A stretch of DNA of 64,000 nt from Streptococcus suis (GCF_002960445.1 NZ_POJD01000142.1:186001-250000); one strand, 5' to 3'. Counted from the first letter of the stretch, positions 10,501 through 19,155 are shown. Numbers and translations: made by a program. The notes: generated by a model from the letters alone, not told the origin.

Positions 10501-13420
10501 CACTTGCTGTCTTAGCATCAATTGCCACATTAACCCTTACCTTGTCAATGGTTGAACTATTTAGTATTCCTGTAACACCACCCATATAGTAGATTTCATA
10601 GCTTGCTGTATTATTTAATCTGACATCGATGATGGAATTGCTAATGCTTGTACCATTTGTTGCTTCGTAAACCAAACCAGCAATATTTTGTTTGGCCGTA
10701 ATATTTCCTGAAACAGTGACCTTATCAATGGTAGCCTTATCTGCTTTTTTTGCTAAGGCAGCTACTGCTGTTTGATCATTTACAATGGTCACATCTTTTA
10801 AGGAGATATTTTCGACCCTAGCATTCTTAAGAGTGCTGAAAAGCGGTCTATCTAACTGTAAAATCGAGTAGGCCTTTTGCCCACCTAGGCTCTTCAGACT
10901 TCCAGTAAATTCTTTGGTAACGTAGGTGTCAGTCGAAACCTCCTTATCAACAACCATATCAGCAGCTAGATAATAAGTGCCACTAGGATTGTTATTGATA
11001 GCATCTACTAATTCACTAAATTTACTGTAGGCCCCCTCTTGCAAGACAAGTTTATCAATCATAAAGGTATGATTTTCATCAAAACCATTATTATTATGGT
11101 TAAACTTAACCAATTTCGGATGAATAATATTTACCATAATCCCCTTGTCAGCATTCTCAAAGCTATCAACTGGAAGATAAATATCTTTGTTGTTTACAGT
11201 AGAAATCTTAACAAGGTAGTTTTCTGAAGAAATTGGAGCGCTAGTCAAGGCTGTAATCCTTGTTTTCTCGCCAAATTCATCAACTTGATACAGCTCAATA
11301 CTATTGTAAGATCGAAATTCCAGCAACTTATTCTCTAGTTCAAATTTTTCTGTTCTGAGCTCTTCTTCCACATCATCACTACCTAAATTATAGGTAAATC
11401 GTGTTTTTACTTCATAGTCAGTGTTCAGCAGCAAGTCGGCAAATGGAACCTTGTATAGCTCTTCTTGTGTTAGAATTTCTTTTTCTGTGACTAATTCATC
11501 CCCTTTGTATAGAGATACCATAGCCTTGACAAATGTAGAATCATTGTCTATCAAAGTATAGCTTACTTCTACACTCCTATCATCTACATTTTCTTTAAGA
11601 ATTGATAAAACTAACTCCGGTTTGGTTTTAATAGGTTCTTCTGGTTCTTCCGTTACTGGAGAACTTGGGACAACTGGCTCTGTTGGTGCCTCAGGTAGAA
11701 CTTCATCTTCTGTTGATGGTGGGACGGGAGCTTCTGGCTGTTCAGTAACTGGAGTAACTGGGACTACAGGCTCTGTTGGTTCCTCGGGTAGAACTTCGGC
11801 TTCTGTTGATGGTGGGACGGGAGCTTCTGGCTGTTCAGTAACTGGAGTAACTGGGACTACAGGCTCTGTTGGTACTTCGGGTAGAACTTCATCTTCTGTA
11901 GCTGGTGGAGCCGGAGTTTCTGGTTCGTCCGTTACTGGGTCACTTGGAGCGACGGGATCCGTTGGAGTTTCTGGAAGAACTTCGGCCTCTGTTGATGGTG
12001 GAACGGGAGTTTCTGGAGCTTCTGGCTGTTCAGTAACTGGGTCACTCGGAGCAACTGGGACTACAGGATCTGTTGGTTCCTCGGGTAGAACTTCGTCCTC
12101 TGTTGATGGTGGAACGGGAGTGACGGGGACTTCTGGTTGTTCCGTTATTGGTTCACTTGGAACACTTGGGACTACAGGATCTGTTGGTGCCTCAGGTAGA
12201 ACTTCATCTTCTGTTGATGGTGGAACGGGAGTTTTCGGTTCTTCTGGTTGTTCCGTTATTGGTTCACTTGGAACACTTGGGACTACAGGCTCTGTTGGTG
12301 CCTCGGGTAGAACTTCATCTTCTGTTGATGGTGGGATGGGAGCTTCTGGTTGTTCCGTTATTGGTTCACTTGGGGCAACAGGCTCTGTTGGTTCCTCGGG
12401 TAGAACTTCGCCCTCTGTTGATGGTGGAACGGGAGTGACGGGGACTTCTGGTTGTTCAATAACTGGAGAACTTGGGACTACGGGCGCTGTTGGTTCCTCA
12501 GGTAGAACGTCGGCTTCTGTTGATGGTGGTGCCGGAGTGACGGGAGCTTCTGGCTCGTCCGTAACTGGGGCAATTGGGACAACGGGATCTGTAGCTTCCT
12601 CATGTAGAACGTCGTCCTCTGTAACTGGTGGTGCCGGAGTGACGGGAGCTTCTGGCTGTTCAGTAACTGGAGAACTTGGGACAACGGGATCTGTTGAGTC
12701 CTCGGGTAGAACTTCGGCTTCTGTTGATGGTGGAACGGGAGCTTCTGAATGCTTAGATATTCCCTCAACCAATGTATTTGGCAATATCAATTCGCTTGGC
12801 GACTTCTGTTCACCAGCATTTGCTTCTGTTACTGTGATTGTCTCATAATTGACATCCCCTTCTAAAATAAAACCTACAAATTCATGTTGATCTATAGAAA
12901 TCACTGCTTGTGGCAAAGCTTCACCTATGGCAAGGGTAAATTGTTTATCAAAACCTGAGAGGCTACCTGTAGAAATTGCAGCCACTGAAAGACTACCTGT
13001 AGCAGTTAAAATAATCAGACTTCTAACAATTCGTTTTTTCCTATCTTTTGTAAGAGATAGACCGATAATCAATAGTCCTAAACCAACCAGACTACTTGTA
13101 AAAGTCGGTATATCTCCTGTTTGAGGCAAATTTGTCTTTGGACGATAGACCATATAGTAAGTATGGGTATCCCCAACCTGCCTTGCTGGAATGGTCGCTT
13201 GAATTCGTGCCTTCTCATCTGATGTCAGTTCCGAATAAAGGACATACTTATAGGAAATCTGTTCTCTTGCTACATTTGTATGGGCAAGAGCAGTCAATTC
13301 TGCTTTAATAGCCAAATTTGGTACAAAAAATAAGGCGGCAGTCATACCAATAATAACTGATGCAACGCCTCTATTAAATGTACGAATAGAAAACTTATTT
13401 TGCTTTTCCTTCCAAAACAT
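7517..13420 (-). CDS. Zinc metalloprotease, peptidase M26 (IgA1-protease/Zmp family)
   Basis: A very large (1967 residues) cell-surface zinc protease of the streptococcal IgA1-protease/Zmp family. The N-terminus has a YSIRK-like signal (KFSIRTFNRGVASV, about 9-22). LPQTG lies at 98-102, followed by two hydrophobic segments (about 108-124 and 132-150), the unusual N-terminal anchoring layout of this family. A Pro/Glu-rich repeat tract spans about residues 225-597. Next come a beta-helix-like M26 N-terminal region with GLUG-type repeats (about 850-1050) and the catalytic domain. The gluzincin motif HELVH is at 1629-1633, with the third ligand probably Glu1653 in DAESYAMG. All catalytic residues are present and the frame is intact. 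The substrate cannot be read from sequence: IgA1 cleavage is known for relatives, but other Zmp members cut different host proteins. It has its own promoter and terminator. Confidence 0.93.
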   Translation of the reverse strand: MFWKEKQNKFSIRTFNRGVASVIIGMTAALFFVPNLAIKAELTALAHTNVAREQISYKYVLYSELTSDEKARIQATIPARQVGDTHTYYMVYRPKTNLPQTGDIPTFTSSLVGLGLLIIGLSLTKDRKKRIVRSLIILTATGSLSVAAISTGSLSGFDKQFTLAIGEALPQAVISIDQHEFVGFILEGDVNYETITVTEANAGEQKSPSELILPNTLVEGISKHSEAPVPPSTEAEVLPEDSTDPVVPSSPVTEQPEAPVTPAPPVTEDDVLHEEATDPVVPIAPVTDEPEAPVTPAPPSTEADVLPEEPTAPVVPSSPVIEQPEVPVTPVPPSTEGEVLPEEPTEPVAPSEPITEQPEAPIPPSTEDEVLPEAPTEPVVPSVPSEPITEQPEEPKTPVPPSTEDEVLPEAPTDPVVPSVPSEPITEQPEVPVTPVPPSTEDEVLPEEPTDPVVPVAPSDPVTEQPEAPETPVPPSTEAEVLPETPTDPVAPSDPVTDEPETPAPPATEDEVLPEVPTEPVVPVTPVTEQPEAPVPPSTEAEVLPEEPTEPVVPVTPVTEQPEAPVPPSTEDEVLPEAPTEPVVPSSPVTEEPEEPIKTKPELVLSILKENVDDRSVEVSYTLIDNDSTFVKAMVSLYKGDELVTEKEILTQEELYKVPFADLLLNTDYEVKTRFTYNLGSDDVEEELRTEKFELENKLLEFRSYNSIELYQVDEFGEKTRITALTSAPISSENYLVKISTVNNKDIYLPVDSFENADKGIMVNIIHPKLVKFNHNNNGFDENHTFMIDKLVLQEGAYSKFSELVDAINNNPSGTYYLAADMVVDKEVSTDTYVTKEFTGSLKSLGGQKAYSILQLDRPLFSTLKNARVENISLKDVTIVNDQTAVAALAKKADKATIDKVTVSGNITAKQNIAGLVYEATNGTSISNSIIDVRLNNTASYEIYYMGGVTGILNSSTIDKVRVNVAIDAKTASGRGQKIGGVTSDMILSTITNAYVTGNIQATAPADTGGFVGTARMSVLNNIATGVSVTDGGIIASAQNLYTTHGSMPTNIYSVEGHATGQPNPTIQSTSLSQETVLEKIKAWGIPTTPTTTGQENSDSQSNSVQTIDYNQVQNAQAKRRTAYENTSKLLPFYDRNTIVKYGNLIDEASNLYSKPIQSVLTLNEDGVATNIYDQHASLTKLLIHYEDGTSETLPLVFKGEYGNTKVVEYRLGEQLLYTPEQLLSLETSLIDELVTAFSQVDLDSQEMADILHIQTADKTAKLKDLYLDESFAEVKDNLEVHIKGLLANRQVVDTTSKAVRDVIKKEFLADKEKIMFALAYLNRLYGIKYGDTNIKNIVLHHADFYKRQLDTLGWLRSFTDKLTKHDDQFYVSQNGYEDMYFDRLTLANNAAIHKERFGALSSQLGTVRDFLEYNKKLFLGETDSRKWFKEATNAFVYEIPSNANSSIDTSLYSHLGRIPRYEKYYLPLLNIKEKDDIFVMSSMATVAFGGYGRYVDTALKKTNPEQYYQAVKTVQTSLIPKHGKRLGDFLDMWYQMADSNLRDKFIQRSTEIWDGYWIKDSNAFEDHADKRRWAGKYDQEYRYVQELAGALNEWHRQSRDSAFSDTVTFVKFSNRDMLSDLGDSTMSHELVHNYDETIMLDGHKRRPGQDAESYAMGLLQSSAGGGIYYYGFNFMNEHSPNTPHNVSSSRFKTKEDLQTYLKGVFDVTYLLDAVEIQAIATKGKEAYPYFFNKIELVPATEAPTNQLPSYQNTHDRIRKLSNEELANLNITTINDAIDHALVAKSSLLLEQDYLRENLKNYYFVPLYYPIYAGLQNNSGTVGGLQFRKTALELLAAKGWEEGFIPYATDKLKAEAEAAGRLLSDQFIFEKIFAGQFTDYASFKKAMYKERWDKKDRLKAITISFNGQTETIDNIETLSRLMAEAVDKDYQAAKNKQAGFNRQGLKDAILKAYVGLTDSFTSSIFTD
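11630..12745 (-). repeat. Pro/Glu/Thr-rich tandem repeat tract inside the Zmp gene
   Basis: More than ten imperfect units of about 26-34 codons each encode variants of PPSTEDEVLPEAPTEPVVP followed by VTEQPEAP. Units differ by small substitutions and by optional VTP or VPSEP insertions. The tract probably forms an extended, wall-spanning stalk and should vary in copy number between strains. On the plus strand the same DNA gives a long open frame (11622-12848) that I take to be a shadow. Confidence 0.9.
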
Positions 13421-13454
13421 ATGAAGCTCCTTCGTTTGTTTCTTCTTACTTAAA

Positions 13455-13463
13455 AGTATAGCA
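13455..13463 (-). promoter_or_regulatory. Extended -10 promoter of the Zmp gene
   Basis: TGCTATACT is read on the minus strand, about 35 bases before the ATG at 13420. That ATG is preceded by AAGGAG at 13429-13434. No good -35 was found. The rest of 13464-13575 is AT-rich and shows no other feature. Confidence 0.5.
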
Positions 13464-13575
13464 CATTTCTCTAATAATATACTGTTTTAAATTAAATAAA
13501 ATATCTCAATATACTATATATGATATTCTTTACATAATTATTTATATTTTAATCTAAATACAGAATTTTCCAGAT

Positions 13576-13604
13576 AAAAAAACCTTGCCCGAAGACAAGG
13601 TTTT
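13576..13604 (-). terminator. Terminator of the fru operon
   Basis: A nine-pair perfect stem AAAACCTTG/CAAGGTTTT (13579-13587 with 13596-13604) with an 8-base loop is followed by T residues on the minus strand, five bases past the fruA stop. Confidence 0.88.
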
Positions 13605-13608
13605 AATC

Positions 13609-15564
13609 TTATTTAGCTTGACGAAGAGCTCCGTAGAGAATACCTGAAACTACTGCACCAATCAATACATAAAGGATGTAAAGCAATGGATTTGAAGTCA
13701 AAGCGATAACGAAGATTCCACCGTGCGGAGCCATCAATTGGATACCTGACAAACCTACCAAGGCACCTGCAAGGGCAGAACCTGCGATAAAGCTTGGGAT
13801 TGCACGAGCTGGATCAGCAGCACCAAATGGAATGGCACCTTCAGTGATGAATGACAGACCCATAACGATGTTTGTCAAACCTGAGTTACGCTCTTCTTGC
13901 GTGAACTTGTTCTTGAACAAGAGAGTTGCAACGAATACTGCCAACGGTGGAACCATACCACCTGCCATAACTGCCGCCATCGCTACAGAACCACCGTCTG
14001 CAACAGTAGCTGCAAGGGTACCCGTACCGAAGACATAGGCTGCCTTGTTAACTGGACCACCCATATCGACTGCCATCATACCACCGAGGACAAGTCCAAG
14101 GAGAATAGCAGAGCTACCTTCAAGACCAGCAAGGAAGTTGTTCATGCCAGTGTTAATTGCAGCCATTGGGATATTGACGAAGAACATCAAGAAACCAGTG
14201 ATAGCTGTCCCCAAAAGTGGCAAGAGCAAGATAGCATTCAAACCTTGGAGTGATTTTGGCATGTTACGCAAAGCATTGCGAAGAACAAGAACTACACCAC
14301 CAGCAAGGAAACCACCAACAAGGGCACCCAAGAAACCAGATGATACACCTGCAAGAGCAAGGGTTTCTTCGCCACCAGCTGCGTAAGGAATTTTACCGAA
14401 AGCAAGACCGCTACTAGCAATTGCACCAGCTACGAAACCAGCAACCAAACCTGGTTTTTCAGCGATTGAGTAAGCAATGTAACCTGCAAGAAGTGGCAAC
14501 ATGAAGCCAAAGGCTGCTCCACCAATCTTCATGAACATAGCAGCAATTTCATGGTAAGAACCAAGACTACCAAGACTATCTTGTGGCACACCCAAGGCAC
14601 CATCAAATAGGAAAGCAAGGGCAATCAAGATACCGCCACCGATAACGAATGGCAACATTTGAGAAACACCACTCATCAAGTGTTTGTAGAATGCTTTACC
14701 AAGGCTGAGTTTTTCTGAAGATTCCACAGTAGCTGTTCCTTCTGACGCTGTGTAGGCTGATGCTTTACCGTCCAAGATGATGTTAATCAATTCTTCTGCT
14801 TGTTTGATTCCAGCTGCAACTGGACGAGATACCAAAGGTTTGCCATTGAAGCGAGGCATATCAACAGCCTTATCTGCTGCGATGATTACACCTGCTGCAT
14901 TCTTAATGTCTTCAGCGGTTAGTTTGTTACCAACCCCAGACGCACCGTTTGTTTCAACCTTGATGTCAACACCCATCTCAGCAGCTTGCTTCTTAAGAGC
15001 TTCTTCTGCCATGTAGGTGTGGGCAATACCTGTTGTACATGCTGTAACTGCAACGATAAATGGACGGTCGCCACTTGGAGCGGCAACCACTTCTTCAGCC
15101 GCTTTATCTGCTGCTTCTGCTGTATCGAAGACTGCAATCACTTCTTCAGGATTTGTTGCCGCACGAAGTCTATCAGCAAAACCAGCTTTCATCAAGTATT
15201 TAGACAATTCCGCAAGGGCAGCCAAGTGGGTGTCGTTAGCACCTTCTGGAGCCGCAATCATGAAGAACAAGTCAGTTGGTTGACCGTCAAGACTTGCATA
15301 GTCAACGCCCTTGTTTGATTTAGCAAAGAGAACAGTTGCTTCTTTGACAGCCGCATTCTTAGCGTGTGGCATTGCAATACCGTCGCCAAGACCTGTTGTT
15401 GTCTGTGCTTCACGGTTCATAATACCTGTTTTGAATACATCAAAATCAGTTACGTATCCTTTTTCTACCAAGCTAGCAATCATTTCATCGATGACTGCTT
15501 CCTTGCTTGTCGCTTGCAAATCAAGCAACATGACATCTTTTTTCAAAACGTCTTGAATTTTCAT
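13609..15564 (-). CDS. fruA: Fructose PTS transporter, EIIABC fusion
   Basis: Imports fructose and phosphorylates it to fructose-1-phosphate. The 651 residues carry three PTS domains in the order A-B-C. EIIA has phospho-His67 in AMPHAKN, EIIB has phospho-Cys176 in VTACTTGIAHTYMAEE, and the C-terminal EIIC has about nine hydrophobic segments from residue 300 on. Phosphate passes from HPr to His67, then to Cys176, then to the sugar in the membrane. It overlaps fruK by 4 bases (ATGA), so fruR-fruK-fruA form one coupled operon, and a strong terminator follows. Length and motifs are complete. Confidence 0.96.
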   Translation of the reverse strand: MKIQDVLKKDVMLLDLQATSKEAVIDEMIASLVEKGYVTDFDVFKTGIMNREAQTTTGLGDGIAMPHAKNAAVKEATVLFAKSNKGVDYASLDGQPTDLFFMIAAPEGANDTHLAALAELSKYLMKAGFADRLRAATNPEEVIAVFDTAEAADKAAEEVVAAPSGDRPFIVAVTACTTGIAHTYMAEEALKKQAAEMGVDIKVETNGASGVGNKLTAEDIKNAAGVIIAADKAVDMPRFNGKPLVSRPVAAGIKQAEELINIILDGKASAYTASEGTATVESSEKLSLGKAFYKHLMSGVSQMLPFVIGGGILIALAFLFDGALGVPQDSLGSLGSYHEIAAMFMKIGGAAFGFMLPLLAGYIAYSIAEKPGLVAGFVAGAIASSGLAFGKIPYAAGGEETLALAGVSSGFLGALVGGFLAGGVVLVLRNALRNMPKSLQGLNAILLLPLLGTAITGFLMFFVNIPMAAINTGMNNFLAGLEGSSAILLGLVLGGMMAVDMGGPVNKAAYVFGTGTLAATVADGGSVAMAAVMAGGMVPPLAVFVATLLFKNKFTQEERNSGLTNIVMGLSFITEGAIPFGAADPARAIPSFIAGSALAGALVGLSGIQLMAPHGGIFVIALTSNPLLYILYVLIGAVVSGILYGALRQAK

Positions 15565-16472
15565 AGTGTTTCTACCTCAACTTTTTCATAAGTTTCCTTA
15601 ATAAATTCGATACTTGCCAAATCATCTGAAAAGGCTGTTGCCGTACCGCAAGCAACTCCCCATTTAAGGGCTTCGATTGGATCTTGTGAGCGAACGTATT
15701 CGCCAGTAAACCCTGCCACCATGGAATCTCCAGCACCGACAGAATTTTTCACCATTCCCTTGATTGGTTTGGCAAAGTAGGTTGCTGTCGGAGTAACCAA
15801 CAAAGCCCCATCCCCTGCCATAGAAATGATAACGTTCTGAGCTCCCATATCTAAGATTTTCTTAGCGTAGGTTTCAATGTCAGCTATCCCCTTCAATTCA
15901 ACATTGAAAATAGCTTCCAACTCGTGGTTATTTGGTTTAACCAAAAGCGGTTGGTAAGCAAGTGAATCCAGAAGAGTTTGCCCTTCAAAGTCACAAACTA
16001 CTTGAGCCCCTGCTTTTTTAGCCACTGGAATTAGCTTATTATACACTTCATTTCCAAGGCTAGCTGGTGCTGAACCAGCAAAGACAACTGTGTCATCTTT
16101 AGTCAAGCCAGCCAAAACCATTTCTAGTTCTGCCAACTGTGTATCTGTCACAATCGGACCCAAACCGTTGATTTCTGTTTCTTGGTCGGCTTTGATTTTC
16201 ACGTTAATCCGCGTATCTTGGTCCACCTGAACAAAATCGGTATCAATGCCTTCAGCAACCAATCCATCTTTGATGAACTGACCAGTGAATCCGCCAAGGA
16301 AACCCGTTGCTGTATTCGGATAGCCCAATCGCTTCAAAACACGACTAACGTTAATTCCCTTACCGCCGGCATACTTATCGTCGCTCTCCATACGATTGAC
16401 ACTGCCAGTTTCAACTCTATCAAGTCGAACAATGTAGTCAATAGCTGGATTGAGCGTAACAGTATAAATCAT
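15561..16472 (-). CDS. fruK: 1-phosphofructokinase
   Basis: Phosphorylates fructose-1-phosphate to fructose-1,6-bisphosphate in the cytoplasm, linking FruA uptake to glycolysis. The 303 residues have the PfkB/ribokinase signatures: YAGGKGINVSRVLKRLG near 35-51 and the C-terminal DSMVAGFTGEY motif near 250-260, whose first Asp in GAGD is the catalytic base. NPAIDYIVRLDRVE at the N-terminus is typical of the FruK/LacC group. The ATGA overlaps on both sides (fruR before, fruA after) show tight translational coupling. Specificity for fructose-1-phosphate rather than tagatose-6-phosphate is inferred from the operon. Confidence 0.95.
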   Translation of the reverse strand: MIYTVTLNPAIDYIVRLDRVETGSVNRMESDDKYAGGKGINVSRVLKRLGYPNTATGFLGGFTGQFIKDGLVAEGIDTDFVQVDQDTRINVKIKADQETEINGLGPIVTDTQLAELEMVLAGLTKDDTVVFAGSAPASLGNEVYNKLIPVAKKAGAQVVCDFEGQTLLDSLAYQPLLVKPNNHELEAIFNVELKGIADIETYAKKILDMGAQNVIISMAGDGALLVTPTATYFAKPIKGMVKNSVGAGDSMVAGFTGEYVRSQDPIEALKWGVACGTATAFSDDLASIEFIKETYEKVEVETL

Positions 16473-17212
16473 ACCTCGATTACCCTCGTTTTCTCTTTTA
16501 TGATGTCCAACAAACTGCTCTCCGAAGATTGACAGATAATATTGGCTTTTTCGATGGCTGCAACCTTGGCAAAGGAGAATTGACCAATCTTCGACGCATC
16601 TGCTAGAACATAGCTTTCTTTTGCATTGTCTATGATAGTACGTTTGATGGTCGCTTCTTCAATGTCTGGCGTTGTAAAGTAGTTTTTATCAATACCATTC
16701 ATTCCCAGAAAGGCCTTATCAAAATTGAGCTGTCGAATTTGTTCCAAAGCCAAGGCACCTACTGAAGCATCGGTTGATTGTTTAACAAAACCACCTATAA
16801 TAATGGTCTTTATCTTGCGTTCAACCAACTTGACAGCATGGTGAATGGAATTGGTCACGACTGTTAGATTTTCCTGTTGGAGATAGTCAATCAAGACACC
16901 GGTTGTCGTCCCTGCGTCTACAAAAATCACATCGCCGTCCATGATTAACTGTGCTGCTCTTTCAGCAATCATCCGTTTTTCTTGAACGTTTTTGACAGAT
17001 TTTTCCAGAATGGATTCTTCCAGTTGCAAATTAGCTGGTGCTTCCGCACCGCCATGTACTCTTCGAAGTTTTCCTTCATTTTCTAACTCGTCCAAATCCC
17101 TACGAACAGTGGATTCAGATGTTGCTAGAATGTCAACCAATTCTTCCAAGCGGACAAATTGTTGTGCTTGAATGCGTTCTAATATGACTTGCTTGCGTTC
17201 TGATTTGAGAAT
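16469..17212 (-). CDS. fruR: DeoR-family regulator of the fructose operon (probable ATT start)
   Basis: A DeoR/GlpR-type repressor with an N-terminal winged HTH (EELVDILATSESTVRRDLDEL region) and the GKLRRVHGGA family motif, followed by a sugar-phosphate-sensing domain. The open frame extends upstream to a GTG at 17254, but that GTG lies immediately upstream of a TATAAT box, so it cannot be on the main transcript. The protein start expected from streptococcal homologues (MLKSERKQ) aligns with ILKSERKQ here. The first codon is then ATT at 17212, eight bases after a perfect AGGAGG (17221-17226). TTG at 17218 is the only other candidate and is just two bases from the AGGAGG. fruR heads the operon and probably responds to fructose-1-phosphate. 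Confidence 0.85.
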   Translation of the reverse strand: MLKSERKQVILERIQAQQFVRLEELVDILATSESTVRRDLDELENEGKLRRVHGGAEAPANLQLEESILEKSVKNVQEKRMIAERAAQLIMDGDVIFVDAGTTTGVLIDYLQQENLTVVTNSIHHAVKLVERKIKTIIIGGFVKQSTDASVGALALEQIRQLNFDKAFLGMNGIDKNYFTTPDIEEATIKRTIIDNAKESYVLADASKIGQFSFAKVAAIEKANIICQSSESSLLDIIKEKTRVIEV

Positions 17213-17225
17213 GTCCAACACCTCC

Positions 17226-17239
17226 TGCAATCGTTTACA
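17226..17239 (-). promoter_or_regulatory. cre (CcpA binding site) at the fru transcription start
   Basis: TGTAAACGATTGCA on the minus strand matches 13 of 14 positions of the consensus TGWAANCGNTNWCA. It sits directly downstream of the -10, overlapping the predicted +1, a position that gives CcpA repression in relatives. Confidence 0.8.
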
Positions 17240-17245
17240 AAAACC

Positions 17246-17273
17246 ATTATACACTAAAAACCATCATTGTCAA
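17246..17273 (-). promoter_or_regulatory. fruRKA promoter
   Basis: TTGACA (17268-17273), a 16-base spacer ending in TG, and TATAAT (17246-17251) on the minus strand. Both hexamers are perfect. Confidence 0.9.
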
Positions 17274-17331
17274 TCATTTTCTGGCAAAATCTTTCAAAAA
17301 ATGTCAATTTTCTTCAAAAAAGAACAATCTC

Positions 17332-18399
17332 TTACGAAATTGTTCCCCTCTCTATCATTGATTTGACCATCTCTTTAAGCATAGCCATCTCTTCTGGCCG
17401 GCCAATGGACAGTCGAATGTAACCTGCTAATTTCCCTGTTGGATAGTACTTGAAATTCCAATCTTTTGCCAAAGCTTGCCGGTGAAACACTTCTGCCCAC
17501 GGTGCCTTAAAGGTCACAAAACTGGTCTGACTTGGCAGGACATGACAATCTTCTAATTGTTCTAAAAAAGCAATCATTTCTTGACGCAGTTTGACAATTG
17601 TTTCAACCGTTTCTGTTACTTTATCTTTGTAATCCAAGGCAACTGTAGCCATATGAGCCGTTAAATTGGATAGACTAAAAGGTGGAATGACCTTGTCCAA
17701 TTCATAAATAAGCTCTTCACTTCCAACCGCAAAACCAACTCGCAAACCTGCTAGACCAAAGGCCTTGGAAAGTGTACGCAAGACCAAAACATTCTCATAT
17801 CCTTCAAGGCGACTGATGAAACTTTCAACTTCTGCAAATTCAATATAGGCCTCGTCAATAACCAGCAATCCCTTGAAAGAGCTCGCTAGCCTTTCCAAAT
17901 CTTCCATAGAATAGGCAACCGATGATGGATTATTGGGATTGGAAATCATGAGAATTTTTGCATTGGTTTCCTGAGCACGCGCCAACAAGTTGTCAACTGG
18001 CAAAACCAAGGTCCCATCTTTCTCTTCCAAGTCAATGGCTTCAAACCGACTACCGTGCATCTGGTTGTAGGTTTCATACATGAAGAAATCAGGATTGACC
18101 GTCAAGAATGTATCTTCCTTCTCCATAAAGGTGGAAACAATCATATGAATGAGGTGGTCAGAGCCAACTCCCACCGTCACCTGTCTGGGATTTACTCCAA
18201 GATAGGTCGCATATTTCTCAATCAGATTTGAGTATGTATTGTCACCGTAAAAGCTCAATTGACCAACTTCTAAGCTCTCTAAGGTCTTTTGCGGTAAAAA
18301 GGACCAATCAATAATGCGATTTTCATTATTTCCCAAGTCAAATCTAGCCTTATGTTTTATTTTATAAGGTTGGTAGTCTTCAAATACCTGACGTTTCAT
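17332..18399 (-). CDS. hisC: HisC-like class I/II aminotransferase
   Basis: A PLP-dependent aminotransferase of the histidinol-phosphate aminotransferase group, 355 residues from the ATG at 18399. I chose that start because AAAGGAG precedes it; the open frame continues 9 codons upstream. Motifs are GVGSDHLIHMIV (PLP phosphate region), SNPNNPSSV, VIDEAYIEFA with the PLP-binding Asp, and LRTLSKAFGLAGLRVGF with the Schiff-base Lys. No other his genes are nearby. It follows trmD with a 30-base gap and probably shares the rimM promoter. Its substrate may be histidinol-phosphate or an aromatic amino acid; the context does not decide. The symbol is assigned by family only. Confidence 0.8.
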   Translation of the reverse strand: MKRQVFEDYQPYKIKHKARFDLGNNENRIIDWSFLPQKTLESLEVGQLSFYGDNTYSNLIEKYATYLGVNPRQVTVGVGSDHLIHMIVSTFMEKEDTFLTVNPDFFMYETYNQMHGSRFEAIDLEEKDGTLVLPVDNLLARAQETNAKILMISNPNNPSSVAYSMEDLERLASSFKGLLVIDEAYIEFAEVESFISRLEGYENVLVLRTLSKAFGLAGLRVGFAVGSEELIYELDKVIPPFSLSNLTAHMATVALDYKDKVTETVETIVKLRQEMIAFLEQLEDCHVLPSQTSFVTFKAPWAEVFHRQALAKDWNFKYYPTGKLAGYIRLSIGRPEEMAMLKEMVKSMIERGTIS

Positions 18400-18429
18400 A
18401 ATTTTCTCCTTTGAACATGAAAACACAGT

Positions 18430-19155
18430 CTAATCAACTGTGTCTTCTGTCTTGATTTTTTCAAAAATAGTTAACTCTTCAGCTGTAAAGTTATAATTTT
18501 CTAACAAGTCTGGACGACGTTGATAGGTTTTTCGTAAGCTTTCTTCCAGACGCCATTTTCGAATATTTTCATGGTGGCCACTCATGAGAACATCTGGCAC
18601 TACCATCCCTCGATATTCGTAGGGACGAGTGTACTGAGGATATTCCAGTAGACCAGAAGAAAAACTATCATCCGTATGGCTGACTTCCTTGCCAATGACC
18701 TCTGGAATTAAACGAACAGTAGCATCAATCATAGTCATGGCTGCCAATTCGCCCCCAGTCAGAACATAATCTCCAAGAGAAATCTCGTCTGTCACCAAGG
18801 TCTTAATCCGCTCATCATAGCCCTCGTAATGACCACAGATAAAAATCAACTGCTCTTCCTGTGCCAATTCTTCTGCATAGGCCTGATTAAAAGTTCTACC
18901 AGCAGGATCTAACAAGATAACACGGGGCTTGGTTTGTTCAATGCTATCCATGGTGTCAAAAATCGGTTGAGCTCGGAGTAACATGCCTTGTCCTCCGCCA
19001 TAGGGTTCATCGTCCACATGGCGAGCCTTTTCAGCTTTCTCACGGAAATTATGGTAGTTGATTTCCAGCAAGCCCTTGTCACGCGCCTTGCCCACAATAG
19101 AATGTTCCAGCGGAGCAAACATTTCTGGGAAGAGGGTCAAAATATCAATTCTCAT
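18430..19155 (-). CDS. trmD: tRNA (guanine-37-N1)-methyltransferase
   Basis: Methylates G37 next to the anticodon with SAM, preventing +1 frameshifting. The start is ATG at 19155 ([13 protein letters not shown]), the family's conserved N-terminus. The open frame extends nine codons upstream, but inside rimM. 241 residues. The trefoil-knot SAM site is seen in [11 protein letters not shown] and [13 protein letters not shown], and the [10 protein letters not shown] loop is conserved. It overlaps rimM by 11 bases. This pair normally sits behind rpsP, but rpsP-khpA is about 18 kb away in this window. Confidence 0.96.
   Translation of the reverse strand: MRIDILTLFPEMFAPLEHSIVGKARDKGLLEINYHNFREKAEKARHVDDEPYGGGQGMLLRAQPIFDTMDSIEQTKPRVILLDPAGRTFNQAYAEELAQEEQLIFICGHYEGYDERIKTLVTDEISLGDYVLTGGELAAMTMIDATVRLIPEVIGKEVSHTDDSFSSGLLEYPQYTRPYEYRGMVVPDVLMSGHHENIRKWRLEESLRKTYQRRPDLLENYNFTAEELTIFEKIKTEDTVD

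Noticed and set aside
11630..12745. Regular repeats that might be taken for a CRISPR array
   Set aside because: Units are variable, in frame, coding and contiguous, with no unique spacers and no cas genes nearby.
11622..12848. A 408-codon plus-strand open frame, Gly/Ser/Thr-rich and collagen-like in look
   Set aside because: It is the exact antisense of the Zmp repeat tract. Its length follows from repeated codons on the other strand, and it has no ribosome site or promoter.
17213..17254. N-terminal extension of FruR starting at GTG 17254
   Set aside because: The GTG lies directly upstream of the TATAAT and so upstream of the transcription start.
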